DNA from: an uncultured Nitrospira sp.
GTDB taxonomy: Bacteria > Nitrospirota > Nitrospiria > Nitrospirales > Nitrospiraceae
NCBI GenBank assembly: GCA_946479785.1
Contig: CAMLHQ010000053.1
Location: 1-21,942 of the forward strand
DNA: 21,942 nucleotides
Direction: 5' to 3'
Positions within the stretch are counted from its first letter, which is position 1, and each line of letters begins with the position of its first letter. The notes beneath the pieces were generated by a model. The model was given only the letters and a program-made list of their open reading frames with translations, ran no database searches and was not told the origin of the DNA. The position numbers were made by a program, and so were the translations under genes. Shown here in pieces: positions 8,928 to 17,887 of this stretch.

Positions 8928-9635
8928 TTACTTGTCGTGCCGAGGCTGCCACTCCCGCTTCGACATCGTGCGGGAGAGGTCCAACTGGTCAAGCAGGGAC
9001 TGTCCAGCAATGCGGGCTACATCGTGAATGAACAAGCGGCCCGCATGCAGCACCGCTCTTTGCAGCCTCGTGCGCTCGTGCGTCAATTCGTCCGCCAACT
9101 CCCCCCATAAGGAAAACAAGGGGCTCCACACATCCGCAATCCGTCCTAACGAGCGACGACCGTCTTCCATCGGCCTGCGGGGCCGCTCGAACCGAACGGA
9201 GCGGCGACGGAAAGGCTGTCCCTCTTGAGCCGAATAGAACGGATAGACTCCCGATGGAATCTCAGTCTGTCCACGTTCTGGAGAAGGCATCACAGGTGCG
9301 CCTGCTGCTTCCGGAGGATAATAGGGATAGACGCCGGATGTTCGCCGGCGTTGCTCCAACAAGCCGGCTAAGAATCCGACGGCGACTGCGCTGCCCACCA
9401 TGATCCATGGCCTTCTTCCAGCCTGAAGGGAGGGATTCAGATTATGGGATGCCGATTCGATGAAATCGACCGCCTTGTTTCTGGCGAGATCGAGCGCGTC
9501 CAGCGCCGCGGCTTTCGTTCCATACACGATGTCTGCAACCCGCTGTTCGAGGAGTTGAATCTTGTCGACGAGGACCATACGGGTGTGCAGAATATTTTTC
9601 AGGTCCTCTTCAACATCATGCGCTCTTTGATCCAT
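8928..9635 (-). CDS. Glycine-zipper membrane-anchor protein, YqjD/ElaB-like arrangement
   Basis: This 235-residue protein has an amphipathic N-terminal helix (DQRAHDVEEDLKNILHTRM), then RRPWIMVGSAVAVGFLAGLLEQRRR, a short glycine-rich membrane segment of the DUF883/DUF3618 kind. After it come two GVYP(Y/F)Y repeats in a Pro-rich linker and an amphipathic C-terminal half rich in Arg. E. coli YqjD and ElaB, which share this arrangement, anchor ribosomes to the inner membrane in stationary phase; whether this protein does so is unknown. AAGGA precedes the ATG at 9635. The gene start overlaps the upstream holin-like gene by 37 bases. Exact family membership is uncertain. Confidence 0.75.
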   Translation of the reverse strand: MDQRAHDVEEDLKNILHTRMVLVDKIQLLEQRVADIVYGTKAAALDALDLARNKAVDFIESASHNLNPSLQAGRRPWIMVGSAVAVGFLAGLLEQRRRTSGVYPYYPPEAAGAPVMPSPERGQTEIPSGVYPFYSAQEGQPFRRRSVRFERPRRPMEDGRRSLGRIADVWSPLFSLWGELADELTHERTRLQRAVLHAGRLFIHDVARIAGQSLLDQLDLSRTMSKREWQPRHDK

Positions 9636-10012
9636 TGAATATTTTCCTTCATGGTGTAAAGGGTTCGACGCGGTGTGACCTGAAAGCTTCCCACCACGGA
9701 CTGGGCTCGGACGACCAATACGATACCGATTCCGGACAGAAGCCCGCCTACCAGGCCGTAACAGGCCCACAAGGGGAGGACCGTCCAGTCATGCAGCCCG
9801 TGGACCAGCATGAGCAGCAGGAACAGCGCTCCTACGCTCCCCAGGGCGGCGCCGATGAAGAATTTTGAGACGGCGCGGCCGCCTGTGGCAATTTGCAGTT
9901 TGATCTCATCCTGTAAAAGCTGCACCTCTTGACGAAGGAGCGATTTGACATCAAAAAGAATGCCCCCGATAAGTTCCATTAATCTCAATCGTGGTGGCGT
10001 GGTTTGTTCCAT
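9599..10012 (-). CDS. YqjE-like phage-holin superfamily membrane protein
   Basis: This 137-residue protein has an amphipathic N-terminus (LIGGILFDVKSLLRQEVQLL) typical of the holin_3_6/DUF1469 family. Two membrane helices follow: FFIGAALGSVGALFLLLMLV at about 51-70 and YGLVGGLLSGIGIVLVV at about 84-100. In enterobacteria yqjE sits beside yqjD, and here too a YqjD-like gene lies immediately upstream. GAGGTGA overlaps the upstream stop region and precedes the ATG at 10012, so the pair is probably coupled. The C-terminal codons overlap the next gene. Confidence 0.82.
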   Translation of the reverse strand: MEQTTPPRLRLMELIGGILFDVKSLLRQEVQLLQDEIKLQIATGGRAVSKFFIGAALGSVGALFLLLMLVHGLHDWTVLPLWACYGLVGGLLSGIGIVLVVRAQSVVGSFQVTPRRTLYTMKENIQWIKERMMLKRT

Positions 10013-10015
10013 TGG

Positions 10016-10276
10016 TCACCTCACACGCTGCGCGAGGAGATAGCCGATTCCCATTCCGAGGAGCAGCGCAGGCCAAGGGTAGCGCTGAATGACGGATTCG
10101 ATGTGGTCGAGGAGGTTGCTTGCCCAAGGCTCGGAGTCGCCGTCGACCACTTCAAGACACCCTTCACCCTCTGTAGCGCGGCGATACAACTCTTGGCTCG
10201 GTTCCGGTAAACGGCTGGATCCTATCGTCATGCCGATAGGGCGGTCTTCTGTCTCGACTGAATCCTCTTGGTCCAT
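10016..10276 (-). CDS. YqjD/DUF883-like small tail-anchored protein
   Basis: This 86-residue protein has an acidic soluble N-terminus and a C-terminal segment RYPWPALLLGMGIGYLLAQRVR. The PW..LL.G.G.GYLLA.R pattern is that of the YqjD/DUF883 membrane anchor, although the N-terminal coiled region is shorter than in E. coli members. GGAGGAGA lies about 7 bases before the ATG at 10276. It is the first gene of the tightly spaced run that continues to topoisomerase IB; the next gene starts 3 bases after its stop. Confidence 0.78.
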   Translation of the reverse strand: MDQEDSVETEDRPIGMTIGSSRLPEPSQELYRRATEGEGCLEVVDGDSEPWASNLLDHIESVIQRYPWPALLLGMGIGYLLAQRVR

Positions 10277-10421
10277 CGTCTGTCTCCTCCGTGCTCACTA
10301 ACAAAACGGTCATAGATGCGGCACTTCACACGTGCCCCTCGACGCTCTCTCCATTGAATGTCCTCTTCGCAGGCCCGCGATACCAGAGAAGACGTGCCTG
10401 ACGAAGATGTCCGTCCATGTG

Positions 10422-10922
10422 TTAGGCCGCAAGAGTCGTATCGTCCTCCGGTTTCATGCGACGGATGTCGTCTCCTATCTCCATCAATTCGGCGTCGTCC
10501 AACAGAGTCCTGGCGACGGCAAATAATTCCTTTTCCTCCTCCTCTGCATGCTGGCAAACCAGCTTCATGAGCTCGTCGAGCTGTAACTGATAGCCTTCCT
10601 CATGCTCCAGCGTGTCTCTCACTTTTGTCATGTGCTTGTGCATGGTTTGGTGGTCCCTCATTGACCTGCGCACCAGCTCTTCTCCACGCCGATGACCCCG
10701 CTTAGAGGCTAGAGCCAGAATCACGGGATAAAAGACTTCTTCTTCGATATTGGCATGTTGCTCCAGGGCCCTTACGATCCGACTTGCGAGAAAATATCGA
10801 TCGTCTCCGCCCGCGGTTTGAAACCCTTCATAGAGGCTTTGTGTCTGGTCATGGTCTCGGCGTAACAGAGAGAGGGCGTCTTCTCTTCGCGTCGAACGCG
10901 GCTCTCGTTGTTGACGTGCCAT
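10422..10922 (-). CDS. Hemerythrin HHE domain protein
   Basis: This 166-residue four-helix cation-binding protein carries H24 in RRDHDQ, H56 and E60 in EQHANIEEEVFYP, H91 in RDHQTMHKHM and H125 with E129 in CQHAEEEEKELF. These are the positions of the di-iron ligands of HHE proteins. Members bind oxygen or NO, or handle iron and oxidative stress; the exact role is not determined by sequence. The gene is monocistronic or the upstream neighbour of the YqjD-like run, 145 bases away. The start at ATG 10922 has no strong ribosome binding site. The open frame extends upstream to a TTG at 11012, but the extra residues look non-conserved. Confidence 0.88.
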   Translation of the reverse strand: MARQQREPRSTRREDALSLLRRDHDQTQSLYEGFQTAGGDDRYFLASRIVRALEQHANIEEEVFYPVILALASKRGHRRGEELVRRSMRDHQTMHKHMTKVRDTLEHEEGYQLQLDELMKLVCQHAEEEEKELFAVARTLLDDAELMEIGDDIRRMKPEDDTTLAA

Positions 10923-11096
10923 GAGGGTAGAGACAACGATGTCGACTGCAGCCGATCTTCTTGGACAAAGCGAGTTTAGTGTTGACGATACCATGCAAGC
11001 ATGAGCCACCAACTGGGATGAGCCCTAGCGCGAGACTTTGGTTATCCGTGAATCGTTATTTGCGAACCGGAAAATCATTCTCCCATCGCCCATCAC

Positions 11097-13994
11097 CTAT
11101 GAGATCCGTTCGAGAAGAGCGATCGGAGTATGGTTCAACACCCGCGCCAACGGAAGCACCCGGCGGCCGTTCACCGATTCGGCCGTGATGATTTCCCCGG
11201 TCAAGAGATGGCGGAATTCGCCGAGAGTGGGCCAGGGTGGCGCGACGATCCAACTATCTTCCCAGACGGAGGATCCGATCGGCGGATGTTTGCTGTCGGG
11301 GTTCAGCGTCGCCACCAGACGAGGCACGACCGTGACGAGAGCTTGATGTTGATAGAGCCGTGCGAAGGCGCAGATGTGCTGCTTCTTGCTGCCGCCACAC
11401 TCCAGCTGTAGGTATTCACCTTGTAGAAACAACTCAGGATGAAGGCGGCGATAGTCCAGGCCGACCATAGTGGTATACAGTTTGACCTGACCGTCATGAG
11501 CCTGTTCGAAGAGACTTCTCGTGAACTCCGAACGGTCCGGTCCCAGCCGGTTGAGAGTCGCGCGGAGATCCTCCGCCATTGCGAATCGAGCCCGGTAATC
11601 GACGGCACCCCGGTTGTCCGGATCGACGAGATGAAAAGCCCACAGCTCGGTCCCCTGGTAGAAGTCTGGTACCCCCGGCGCCGTAATCTTGAGCAACAGT
11701 TGGCTTAACGAATTATAGAGCCCATGTCGTGCCACGCGCTCTTGGAACGGAAGGAAGTCTTCGAGAAAGCGATTGGAGGGAGAGCGTTCCAATACAGCTT
11801 CGATGAACGCTTGCACCGCCTGATCGTACGTCGGACTCGGGTTAATCCAGCTCGTATGCACCTTCGCCTCGTGCAAGGCCTTCTGCATATACCGCTGGAC
11901 ACGCCCGCGGAAATCTCGGTAGGCGTCGTCGCCCATCGCTTCAAGCGGCCAGACCCCGACGAGTGTTTGATAGAAGAAATATTCGTCATTGCGATCGGGC
12001 ATCCGTTCCCCTTCGGTCTCTCGGAGATGCGGCCGGTTCAACCGGCTCCAGCGGTTCACCTTCAGTTTCCATTCCTGCGGCCACTCTGAAAGCACGTTGA
12101 TCCGAGCGCGCACGTCTTCGCTTCGTTTCGTGTCGTGCGTGGAGGAGGCCGATAACGCTTGCGGCCAGCGGGCCTGCCGTTCCCACATCCGCTTGTGAAA
12201 TTCCTCGACCGACAAGCCGAACTGCTCCGGCTCCCCGCCGACCTCGTTGAGGGAGATGAGCCGGTGATAGCGGTAGAAGACAGTATCCTCGACGCCCTTC
12301 GCCGTTACCGGGCTGGTGGTTTGCTGGAATTTCATGACGAACCGGATCTGCTCGTCTTGGTCTTCTTTGGTGCGGGCATCGCGTTGCTTCAAGAGGATCG
12401 AGCGGATGAAGTCGAACACCAGGCCGCTGATGGCCGGATTTCTCCGCTTTGCGCGGGCCACCGCCATGTGAATATATGCGCGATCCCGGTCAGCGACCGG
12501 TTCCAGCCCTTCCGTCACGTACGTCCGGTAGACAGGGAAGCATGCGATGATTTCCCGGATGGCGTGGGTGAGGTTATTCAACGTAAAGTCGCGCGAGCGA
12601 CGGTCGCGTTCGGAGATGCCGTTAAGCTGATGGCCAAGAACGTTGAGTTCGCTTGCCATAGAGGCACGCATGATCAGCTGCTTGGAGGCATACACCAGAT
12701 CGGCATAGACGTCTTCCCGATCAATCACCTTGGCGTAGAAATCGGTAAAGAACTTTTCGTTGAAACCGGCGACGAACAGCCCGTTGACCTGATTCAGGAA
12801 GTCGTAGCCGGTCGTGCCCTGAATGGGCCAGGTCTCCGGCAACGGCTCATCCTTGCCGAGAATTTTTTCCACCACGATGAAGAGCAGAGTATGACGTCCG
12901 TTCGTTTCCGGCCTCGTCAGGTCCCGCAATTGCCGCAAATACCGTCCCGGGTCATATAGTCCGTCGACATGATCGATACGGCATCCCCGGACAGCGCCTT
13001 GGCGCACCAATCGCAACAAGAGCTGGTGCCATTCCTGGAACACCGCCTCCTCTTCCATTCGGATGGCCGCCAGCTCGTTGATGTCGAAGAACCGGCGATA
13101 GTTGATTTCCTCTGAGGCCACCTTCCACGAAGCCAGGCGATAGGCCTGTTCGTTCAACAGCGCATCGAGCAGATCGAAGCTCTCCGAGCGGCCACCTTCC
13201 CCGTTGAAGAGCCGCAGATTCTCCTGCACGAAGTCGCGGATGGTCCGGCTCTCCTCCATGAGTGTCGCGAGCCGTTTTTTAATGATTTCCTTCTCCCGAT
13301 AGTGCTCCGCAATCCGTTCCGGATTTCGTTCCTGCGGTCCGAGTAAGTTCTTCAGCCCCGTCACGATGCTCTGCAGTTCCAGTACGGGCATCCCCTGCTC
13401 GCCTTCTGCTGCCAACGACTCAAGGCGGTGCGAGAGGAGGTTCGTCCATGTCTTGGGAGCGAGCGGCAGATGGTGGTCTCCATAGCGCAATAAGAAGGCA
13501 CCCTCCTCATAGATGATCTCCATCTCCTGGCTTTCCAGGACCGCACCATATTGGTCTCCCAAAATCGGCAGCAAGACCTTGTTCGCCAATTCGCGCTTGG
13601 TCGGATGCCAATCGATGTCGAAGGCCGTCGCGTACCGCGAACTGGGGCCGTTTTCCAAGACGTCGCGCCACCAGGGGTTCAACGTTTTCCCGATTCCCAT
13701 ATGATTCGGCACAACATCAAGCAGGATGCCCATCCCATGGGATTGCACGGTACGAAGAAACTCCTGGAACTCTTCGTCGGTACCGAGTTCCGGGTTCAAA
13801 ACGGCCGAGTCGATTACATCGTAGCCATGCTCACTCCCCGGCGCAGCCTTGCTGATGGGCGACAGATAACAATCCGTGATACCCAAAGCCTGGAGGTATG
13901 GCACGACTCTGCTGGCGTCGTTAAAGGTGAAGTTCCGATGGAGCTGTAGGCGGTAAGTGGCTAATGGGAAAGGGGTATCATTCATTGACGTCAT
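11097..13994 (-). CDS. treY: Malto-oligosyltrehalose synthase
   Basis: This 965-residue GH13 enzyme converts the reducing-end alpha-1,4 bond of maltooligosaccharides into the alpha,alpha-1,1 bond of trehalose. TreZ normally then releases free trehalose. Seen: [12 protein letters not shown] at the N-terminus, region I DVVPNH (93-98), region [13 protein letters not shown] with nucleophile D341, region III VVEKIL with acid/base E376, and region [12 protein letters not shown] with D621. The length fits the family. The ATG at 13994 overlaps the glgC stop as ATGA; an in-frame ATG at 13985 is also possible. No treZ or treS lies within the window, so the pathway must be completed elsewhere. Confidence 0.95.
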   Translation of the reverse strand: MTSMNDTPFPLATYRLQLHRNFTFNDASRVVPYLQALGITDCYLSPISKAAPGSEHGYDVIDSAVLNPELGTDEEFQEFLRTVQSHGMGILLDVVPNHMGIGKTLNPWWRDVLENGPSSRYATAFDIDWHPTKRELANKVLLPILGDQYGAVLESQEMEIIYEEGAFLLRYGDHHLPLAPKTWTNLLSHRLESLAAEGEQGMPVLELQSIVTGLKNLLGPQERNPERIAEHYREKEIIKKRLATLMEESRTIRDFVQENLRLFNGEGGRSESFDLLDALLNEQAYRLASWKVASEEINYRRFFDINELAAIRMEEEAVFQEWHQLLLRLVRQGAVRGCRIDHVDGLYDPGRYLRQLRDLTRPETNGRHTLLFIVVEKILGKDEPLPETWPIQGTTGYDFLNQVNGLFVAGFNEKFFTDFYAKVIDREDVYADLVYASKQLIMRASMASELNVLGHQLNGISERDRRSRDFTLNNLTHAIREIIACFPVYRTYVTEGLEPVADRDRAYIHMAVARAKRRNPAISGLVFDFIRSILLKQRDARTKEDQDEQIRFVMKFQQTTSPVTAKGVEDTVFYRYHRLISLNEVGGEPEQFGLSVEEFHKRMWERQARWPQALSASSTHDTKRSEDVRARINVLSEWPQEWKLKVNRWSRLNRPHLRETEGERMPDRNDEYFFYQTLVGVWPLEAMGDDAYRDFRGRVQRYMQKALHEAKVHTSWINPSPTYDQAVQAFIEAVLERSPSNRFLEDFLPFQERVARHGLYNSLSQLLLKITAPGVPDFYQGTELWAFHLVDPDNRGAVDYRARFAMAEDLRATLNRLGPDRSEFTRSLFEQAHDGQVKLYTTMVGLDYRRLHPELFLQGEYLQLECGGSKKQHICAFARLYQHQALVTVVPRLVATLNPDSKHPPIGSSVWEDSWIVAPPWPTLGEFRHLLTGEIITAESVNGRRVLPLARVLNHTPIALLERIS

Positions 13995-15229
13995 GATGCG
14001 CGCCTCAACACCTTGGCCTCCGCTGCTGACGAATGCGGGAGCACAACGAGACCAGATTGGGAAAGGTGAAACTTCATGCCATCGTGCCCTGCATCGTAGC
14101 CAATCCGGCTGTACGCCGGAATCGTACTGCGGCGGTCGGCGATCACACGGCGCAAGCGCGCATGCGGCCCGATATGCACGTCGTCCAAAATCACGCACTC
14201 ATCAAGTCGAGCGCCACGATCGATGCGCACACCTCGTCCGACGATTGATCGGCGGATGTCCGCTTCTAGGCACTGGCTACCTGTGCCAATCATCGATTCG
14301 TCTACGCGCGTCCGTATGAGCGCGGCCATCGGACCTTCGTAACAACCGGAGAAAATCGGCCATGCCGGATTGTGAAGATCAAAGACGGGAGTTTCGCCGA
14401 GCAAATCCATGTTGGCTTGCCAATAGGCCTCCAAGGTTCCGACGTCTCGCCAGTAGCCGCGTTCTTCGTACGACCGCAAGCCTGGAATGTGGTTGGTGTG
14501 GAGGTCGTACACGTAGACCCGATGATCCGCCAGCAGCTCCGGAACAATATTGCGGCCAAAATCATGCGTGCCAGGCCTGGACGCATCTCGCTTCAACAAG
14601 GGAACTAACGTTTCCGTTTTGAACAAGTAGTTCCCCATCGACGATAATGCATAACCCGGGCGTCCGAGGATGGGCTTCGGGGCGGAGGGTTTTTCTTCGA
14701 ACCCGACGATCCGTCCGTTATCATCCGTTTCGAGGATGCCAAACCCTCCGGCTGATTCCAGAGGAACAGGCAAGGCCGCCACCGTTGCGTCGGCGTCGCG
14801 TTCCAGATGTTCCTGCACCATCTGTTCGATGTCCATGCGATATATATGGTCCGCTCCAAACACGGCGATGATATCCGGCTCCCAGTCGCCGATAAGGTTG
14901 AGATTCTGATACACGGCATCGGCCGTACCCTCGTACCATCCGTCACGCGCGCGCATTTGCGGAGGAACGACGCTCACGAAACCGCGCGTGTTATGCCCGC
15001 CGATCTGCCAACTTTCCCGTAGATGCTCGATGAGCGATTGAGAGCGGTATTGCACGAGGACGTAGAGGGAAGTAATGCCTGAGTTGACGAAATTGCTCAG
15101 GACAAAATCGATGATGCGGTACTTTCCGCCAAACGGCACGGCTGGCTTGCTTCTCACCTCCGTCAAGGGAAGGAGGCGCTCACCCTTTCCTCCGGCCATG
15201 ATGATTCCCAAGATCCGTTGCGGCTTCAT
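13991..15229 (-). CDS. glgC: Glucose-1-phosphate adenylyltransferase (ADP-glucose pyrophosphorylase)
   Basis: This 412-residue enzyme makes ADP-glucose from glucose-1-phosphate and ATP, the committed step of bacterial glycogen synthesis. Seen: nucleotide-binding AGGKGERLLPLT (12-23), SKPAVPFGGKYRIIDF, GTADAVYQN (101-109), ADHIYRMD (126-133) and GFEEKP (176-181). The C-terminal half is the left-handed beta-helix common to allosteric members (isoleucine-patch hexapeptides such as IRRSIVGRGVRIDRGARLD). AAGGAAAT precedes the ATG at 15229. It is the first gene of a glgC-treY operon with a 4-base overlap, which links ADP-glucose and trehalose production from stored glucan. Confidence 0.95.
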   Translation of the reverse strand: MKPQRILGIIMAGGKGERLLPLTEVRSKPAVPFGGKYRIIDFVLSNFVNSGITSLYVLVQYRSQSLIEHLRESWQIGGHNTRGFVSVVPPQMRARDGWYEGTADAVYQNLNLIGDWEPDIIAVFGADHIYRMDIEQMVQEHLERDADATVAALPVPLESAGGFGILETDDNGRIVGFEEKPSAPKPILGRPGYALSSMGNYLFKTETLVPLLKRDASRPGTHDFGRNIVPELLADHRVYVYDLHTNHIPGLRSYEERGYWRDVGTLEAYWQANMDLLGETPVFDLHNPAWPIFSGCYEGPMAALIRTRVDESMIGTGSQCLEADIRRSIVGRGVRIDRGARLDECVILDDVHIGPHARLRRVIADRRSTIPAYSRIGYDAGHDGMKFHLSQSGLVVLPHSSAAEAKVLRRAS

Positions 15230-15293
15230 TTTATTTCCTTACTTTCTGACGGAGGGTTGGCATGGGGAATCTTCGAACGATAACAAGTGAACC

Positions 15294-15320
15294 AGGGGTC
15301 GCCTAACTAGGCCTACCCCT
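15294..15320. promoter_or_regulatory. Nested inverted repeat AGGGGT...ACCCCT upstream of glgC
   Basis: AGGGGT at 15294-15299 pairs with ACCCCT at 15315-15320. Inside it GCCTA (15301-15305) pairs with TAGGC (15308-15312). The element lies 65-91 bases upstream of glgC. TACCCCT at 15314-15320 fits the NarL-type heptamer TACYYMT, which is suggestive only. Confidence 0.42.
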
Positions 15321-15382
15321 TGTTCGAAACTCCTGAACACCTAATTAATGGAATCTGGCCGAGCTGAACGCAAATCAAAGAA

Positions 15383-15439
15383 GATACTATCGTATCTGCA
15401 AGCACCGATAATTCATTGGCGAAGTCATCCCTAGGGGAT
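15383..15439. promoter_or_regulatory. GATAC/GTATC repeat and CCCTAGGGG palindrome upstream of the BON gene
   Basis: GATAC-TATC-GTATC at 15383-15396 and the near-palindrome ATCCCTAGGGGAT at 15427-15439 lie in the shared upstream region of glgC and the BON gene. The second is 90 bases upstream of the BON start and matches the CTAGGGG motif found near other genes here. The 299-base gap 15230-15528 holds no gene that I can see. Confidence 0.38.
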
Positions 15440-15528
15440 TTCCGAGTACGATACGGCCTGCGGACCGGCGAAGATGCAGGAAATTTGCCGAAACGAGGGA
15501 AACTCGCTTTTTTCCAAGGGCTAGTCCC

Positions 15529-16227
15529 ATGATCATTTCGTGGTTCGGGGCGTTCTTGGTGCTGCTTCTCGTGAGTGTGTCGGGCCATGCAGCGGATGAA
15601 GGACCAGGCGGTGAACGGGCGAAGGAGCCGTCACGGACAGTCGAGCCGAAAAAAAAACAAGACGCTGAACCGAAATCCGAGAGCAATGGAAAAGCTGGAT
15701 CGGAAGACAAGGCCAAGACGGAGGAATCTCCTCCGGCTAAACCGGAGTCCAAACCGGAAGAGACCGCGAAGAAGCCGGTCGCGTCCTTGAACCTCGCGAT
15801 CAAATTGGCGTTGATGGCGGATCCTCAGCTGTTTCCGCTCGACATTGATGTGGAGGTAGACAAAGGGAAGGCGGTATTGAGCGGAGCCGTCCCAACGGAA
15901 GAAGAGAAGGCGAAAGTCGCAGAGGTGGCGGGGAAGATTGAAGGGGTTGAGGCAGTCGTCAACAAACTGAGCGTGGTTCCGACGCTCCGCGCGACTTGGG
16001 CCAAAAAACAGGACGAAACCATCGCGCATCTCGTTCGGGATCGCTTGGCGCGGAGCGAGACCTTGAAGGCCGTCGGATTTGACGTCAAATCGGAGAGCGG
16101 CATCGTCCACCTTAGCGGAAAGACACGCTTTCAGGTCATCGCACTAGAAGCAGCCGAGGCTGCCAGACAAGTCCCCGGCGTGCGAGCCGTCGATACGACC
16201 GGCGTGCAGATTTCTGGCAAAGACTGA
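15529..16227 (+). CDS. Exported double BON-domain protein
   Basis: This 232-residue protein has a signal peptide (hydrophobic SWFGAFLVLLLVSVSGHAA, cleavage likely after about residue 22). A Lys/Glu/Pro-rich low-complexity linker follows at about 23-82, then two BON domains at about 86-149 (VEVDKGKAVLSGAVPTEEE) and 163-228 (VKSESGIVHLSGKTR). BON domains bind phospholipid or envelope surfaces, as in OsmY and the outer-membrane protein BamE-neighbour DolP, and usually protect the envelope under osmotic stress. That role is inferred here. The ATG at 15529 has only a weak AAGGG upstream. It is divergent from glgC. Confidence 0.85.
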   Translation: MIISWFGAFLVLLLVSVSGHAADEGPGGERAKEPSRTVEPKKKQDAEPKSESNGKAGSEDKAKTEESPPAKPESKPEETAKKPVASLNLAIKLALMADPQLFPLDIDVEVDKGKAVLSGAVPTEEEKAKVAEVAGKIEGVEAVVNKLSVVPTLRATWAKKQDETIAHLVRDRLARSETLKAVGFDVKSESGIVHLSGKTRFQVIALEAAEAARQVPGVRAVDTTGVQISGKD

Positions 16228-16239
16228 AGAACTGTTCGA

Positions 16240-16312
16240 GGGTAATGCTGAGGTTGAGGGAGTGTTGAACCGACTTCAACTCGGCCTTGACCTAGCTCGG
16301 CATTAGCATTAA
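16240..16312 (+). promoter_or_regulatory. Hairpin-rich gap between BON and MFS genes
   Basis: GTTGAA-CCGAC-TTCAAC at 16264-16280 forms a 6-bp hairpin. It sits inside a looser outer pairing of AATGCT (near 16243) with AGCATT (near 16306). No U run follows, so it is a weak terminator. It may act as a leader structure for the downstream MFS gene, which lacks a visible ribosome binding site. Confidence 0.3.
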
Positions 16313-17641
16313 ATGGAGGACCGGCTCACGCGTGTCACGAAAGATTCATCGACTCATGCCCGTCAGCAGCATAAACCTCATGCCGTCAAGCAGCGGTGGC
16401 TGCTCAGCCACGATTTCTCTTTGGTCTGGTGGGGTCAAGTGGTTTCACAGGTGGGAGACGGCATTTCCAAACTGGCGTTACTGTGGTTTGTCTATTCCGT
16501 AACCGGCTCTCCGCTGAAAACCAGCATCATCGGAATTCTCCAGACGGCTCCTGCGATCGTTCTGGCTCCCCTCATAGGCGTCGCCGTCGACCGCCTTCCC
16601 AAAAAGGCGCTGCTGATCCTATCGGATCTCGTGCGGGCTGTGGTGCTCGGCCTGATTCCCTGCTGGATGTCAGTGGACAGCTTTACGGTCTCATCACTGT
16701 ACGTTCTCGTAACCTTGCATGCGGTGGCGACTGCCGTGTTTGGCCCCGCGTTGACCGCGGCTGTTCCCTCGCTGGTTGTTCCCTCTCAATACACATCAGC
16801 CAACGCATTACTACAAATCACGACTAGTTTTGGAATCATCCTGGGACCGGCGCTCAGCGGCCTCGGCATTGCCGCCCTGAGTTCCCAGCAAGTACTCTGT
16901 CTCAACGCGTTGACCTACGTGATCTCCGCCGCCTGTTTCGTGCCTATTCGATTTGGACTGCCTCCCCTGCGCTTGGCATCGAGTCCTCCGCTGGCGTCCG
17001 CCTGGCGTGACGTCGTCGATGGATTGCTGTACGTCATCAAGGGTCGTCCGATCGTCATATTTCTAACGATCACTGCATCGATCTACACGTTCGCAACGAG
17101 TGCGTTTACGACCCTCTTTCCCGTCTTCGCAAGGAACCTACTGGATTTGGGACCGGTGGAAGTCGGTTATCTATGGTCCATGATGGGTGTGGGGCTTCTG
17201 AGCATGTCCATGGCATTGACAGTGGTCAGTGCCTGGGGCATTAAACGCCGGATCAAGGTCATCGCCGTTGCAAGCGCGGTAAGCAGCCTTGTACTACTCG
17301 CCTTTGTTGGAGTCGGCCGCTCCACCACAGCGGGGGGACTGCTGATCTTATTAGGCGCCGGACTTGGCGCACTCACGCCGGTTGCTTGGGGCATTCTTCA
17401 AGAAGTCGCTCCTCCGCATATGCTGGGTCGTGTACTGGCCTTTTATACGATGGGGGCCATGGGGGCGGCAATGGGCGGCATCACCTTTTTCGGCTGGATG
17501 ACCGGACGGTTCGGTGTGCCGTCTGCGGTTGCGGCCATAGGACTCGTGATGGGATGCACAGCCTTGTCCGCCTGGCGTTTTCTGAGCAAGATGCCAGACC
17601 GGCCTCGCAGGCGCGAAACTAGGGTGAACACGAGTCAATGA
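16313..17641 (+). CDS. MFS transporter, EntS-like (MFS_3/DHA3) family, copy 1
   Basis: This 442-residue membrane protein has about 12 helices and a family-typical start (LLSHDFSLVWWGQVVSQVGDG). The loop between helices 2 and 3 carries GVAVDRLPKK, the equivalent of the MFS signature, and VFGPALTAAVPSLV lies near helix 4. Members export small molecules such as siderophores or drugs using proton motive force; the substrate cannot be told. A hydrophilic, His/Gln-rich cytoplasmic N-terminus of about 30 residues precedes the first helix. No Shine-Dalgarno sequence is seen before the ATG at 16313, and no other start fits. It is followed by a paralogue 246 bases downstream. Confidence 0.85.
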   Translation: MEDRLTRVTKDSSTHARQQHKPHAVKQRWLLSHDFSLVWWGQVVSQVGDGISKLALLWFVYSVTGSPLKTSIIGILQTAPAIVLAPLIGVAVDRLPKKALLILSDLVRAVVLGLIPCWMSVDSFTVSSLYVLVTLHAVATAVFGPALTAAVPSLVVPSQYTSANALLQITTSFGIILGPALSGLGIAALSSQQVLCLNALTYVISAACFVPIRFGLPPLRLASSPPLASAWRDVVDGLLYVIKGRPIVIFLTITASIYTFATSAFTTLFPVFARNLLDLGPVEVGYLWSMMGVGLLSMSMALTVVSAWGIKRRIKVIAVASAVSSLVLLAFVGVGRSTTAGGLLILLGAGLGALTPVAWGILQEVAPPHMLGRVLAFYTMGAMGAAMGGITFFGWMTGRFGVPSAVAAIGLVMGCTALSAWRFLSKMPDRPRRRETRVNTSQ

Positions 17642-17695
17642 ATACTACCGCTGTATGGTATAGCTCACTCATCTGAAGGCGCCAAGAACGAGGAG

Positions 17696-17705
17696 TACCC
17701 CTAGT
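17696..17705. promoter_or_regulatory. TACCCCTAGT site upstream of MFS copy 2
   Basis: A single copy of the ACCCCTAG motif lies 183 bases upstream of the second MFS gene. The gap 17642-17887 also contains GCCTG-TAAC-CAGGC at 17830-17843, a small hairpin 45 bases before the start codon, which could lie in the leader. No gene is seen in the gap. Confidence 0.3.
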
Positions 17706-17887
17706 CTTGATTTGAGAGGTTTCCGCTCTATTTAGACAATCAGTCACTTTCCTCCAAAAGCGTAAGGATGATCATGACTTGAGCGATATTGAATTCCTGC
17801 TATCAGGGAGAGGATGGAACCATTTAGTCGCCTGTAACCAGGCAAGCTCTGTGCACTGATTTACGTTACGAGCCACTAGGAGCAAGC

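Noticed and set aside
12159..12959. 266-codon plus-strand open frame
   Set aside because: It is antisense to treY, whose catalytic regions cover the same bases.
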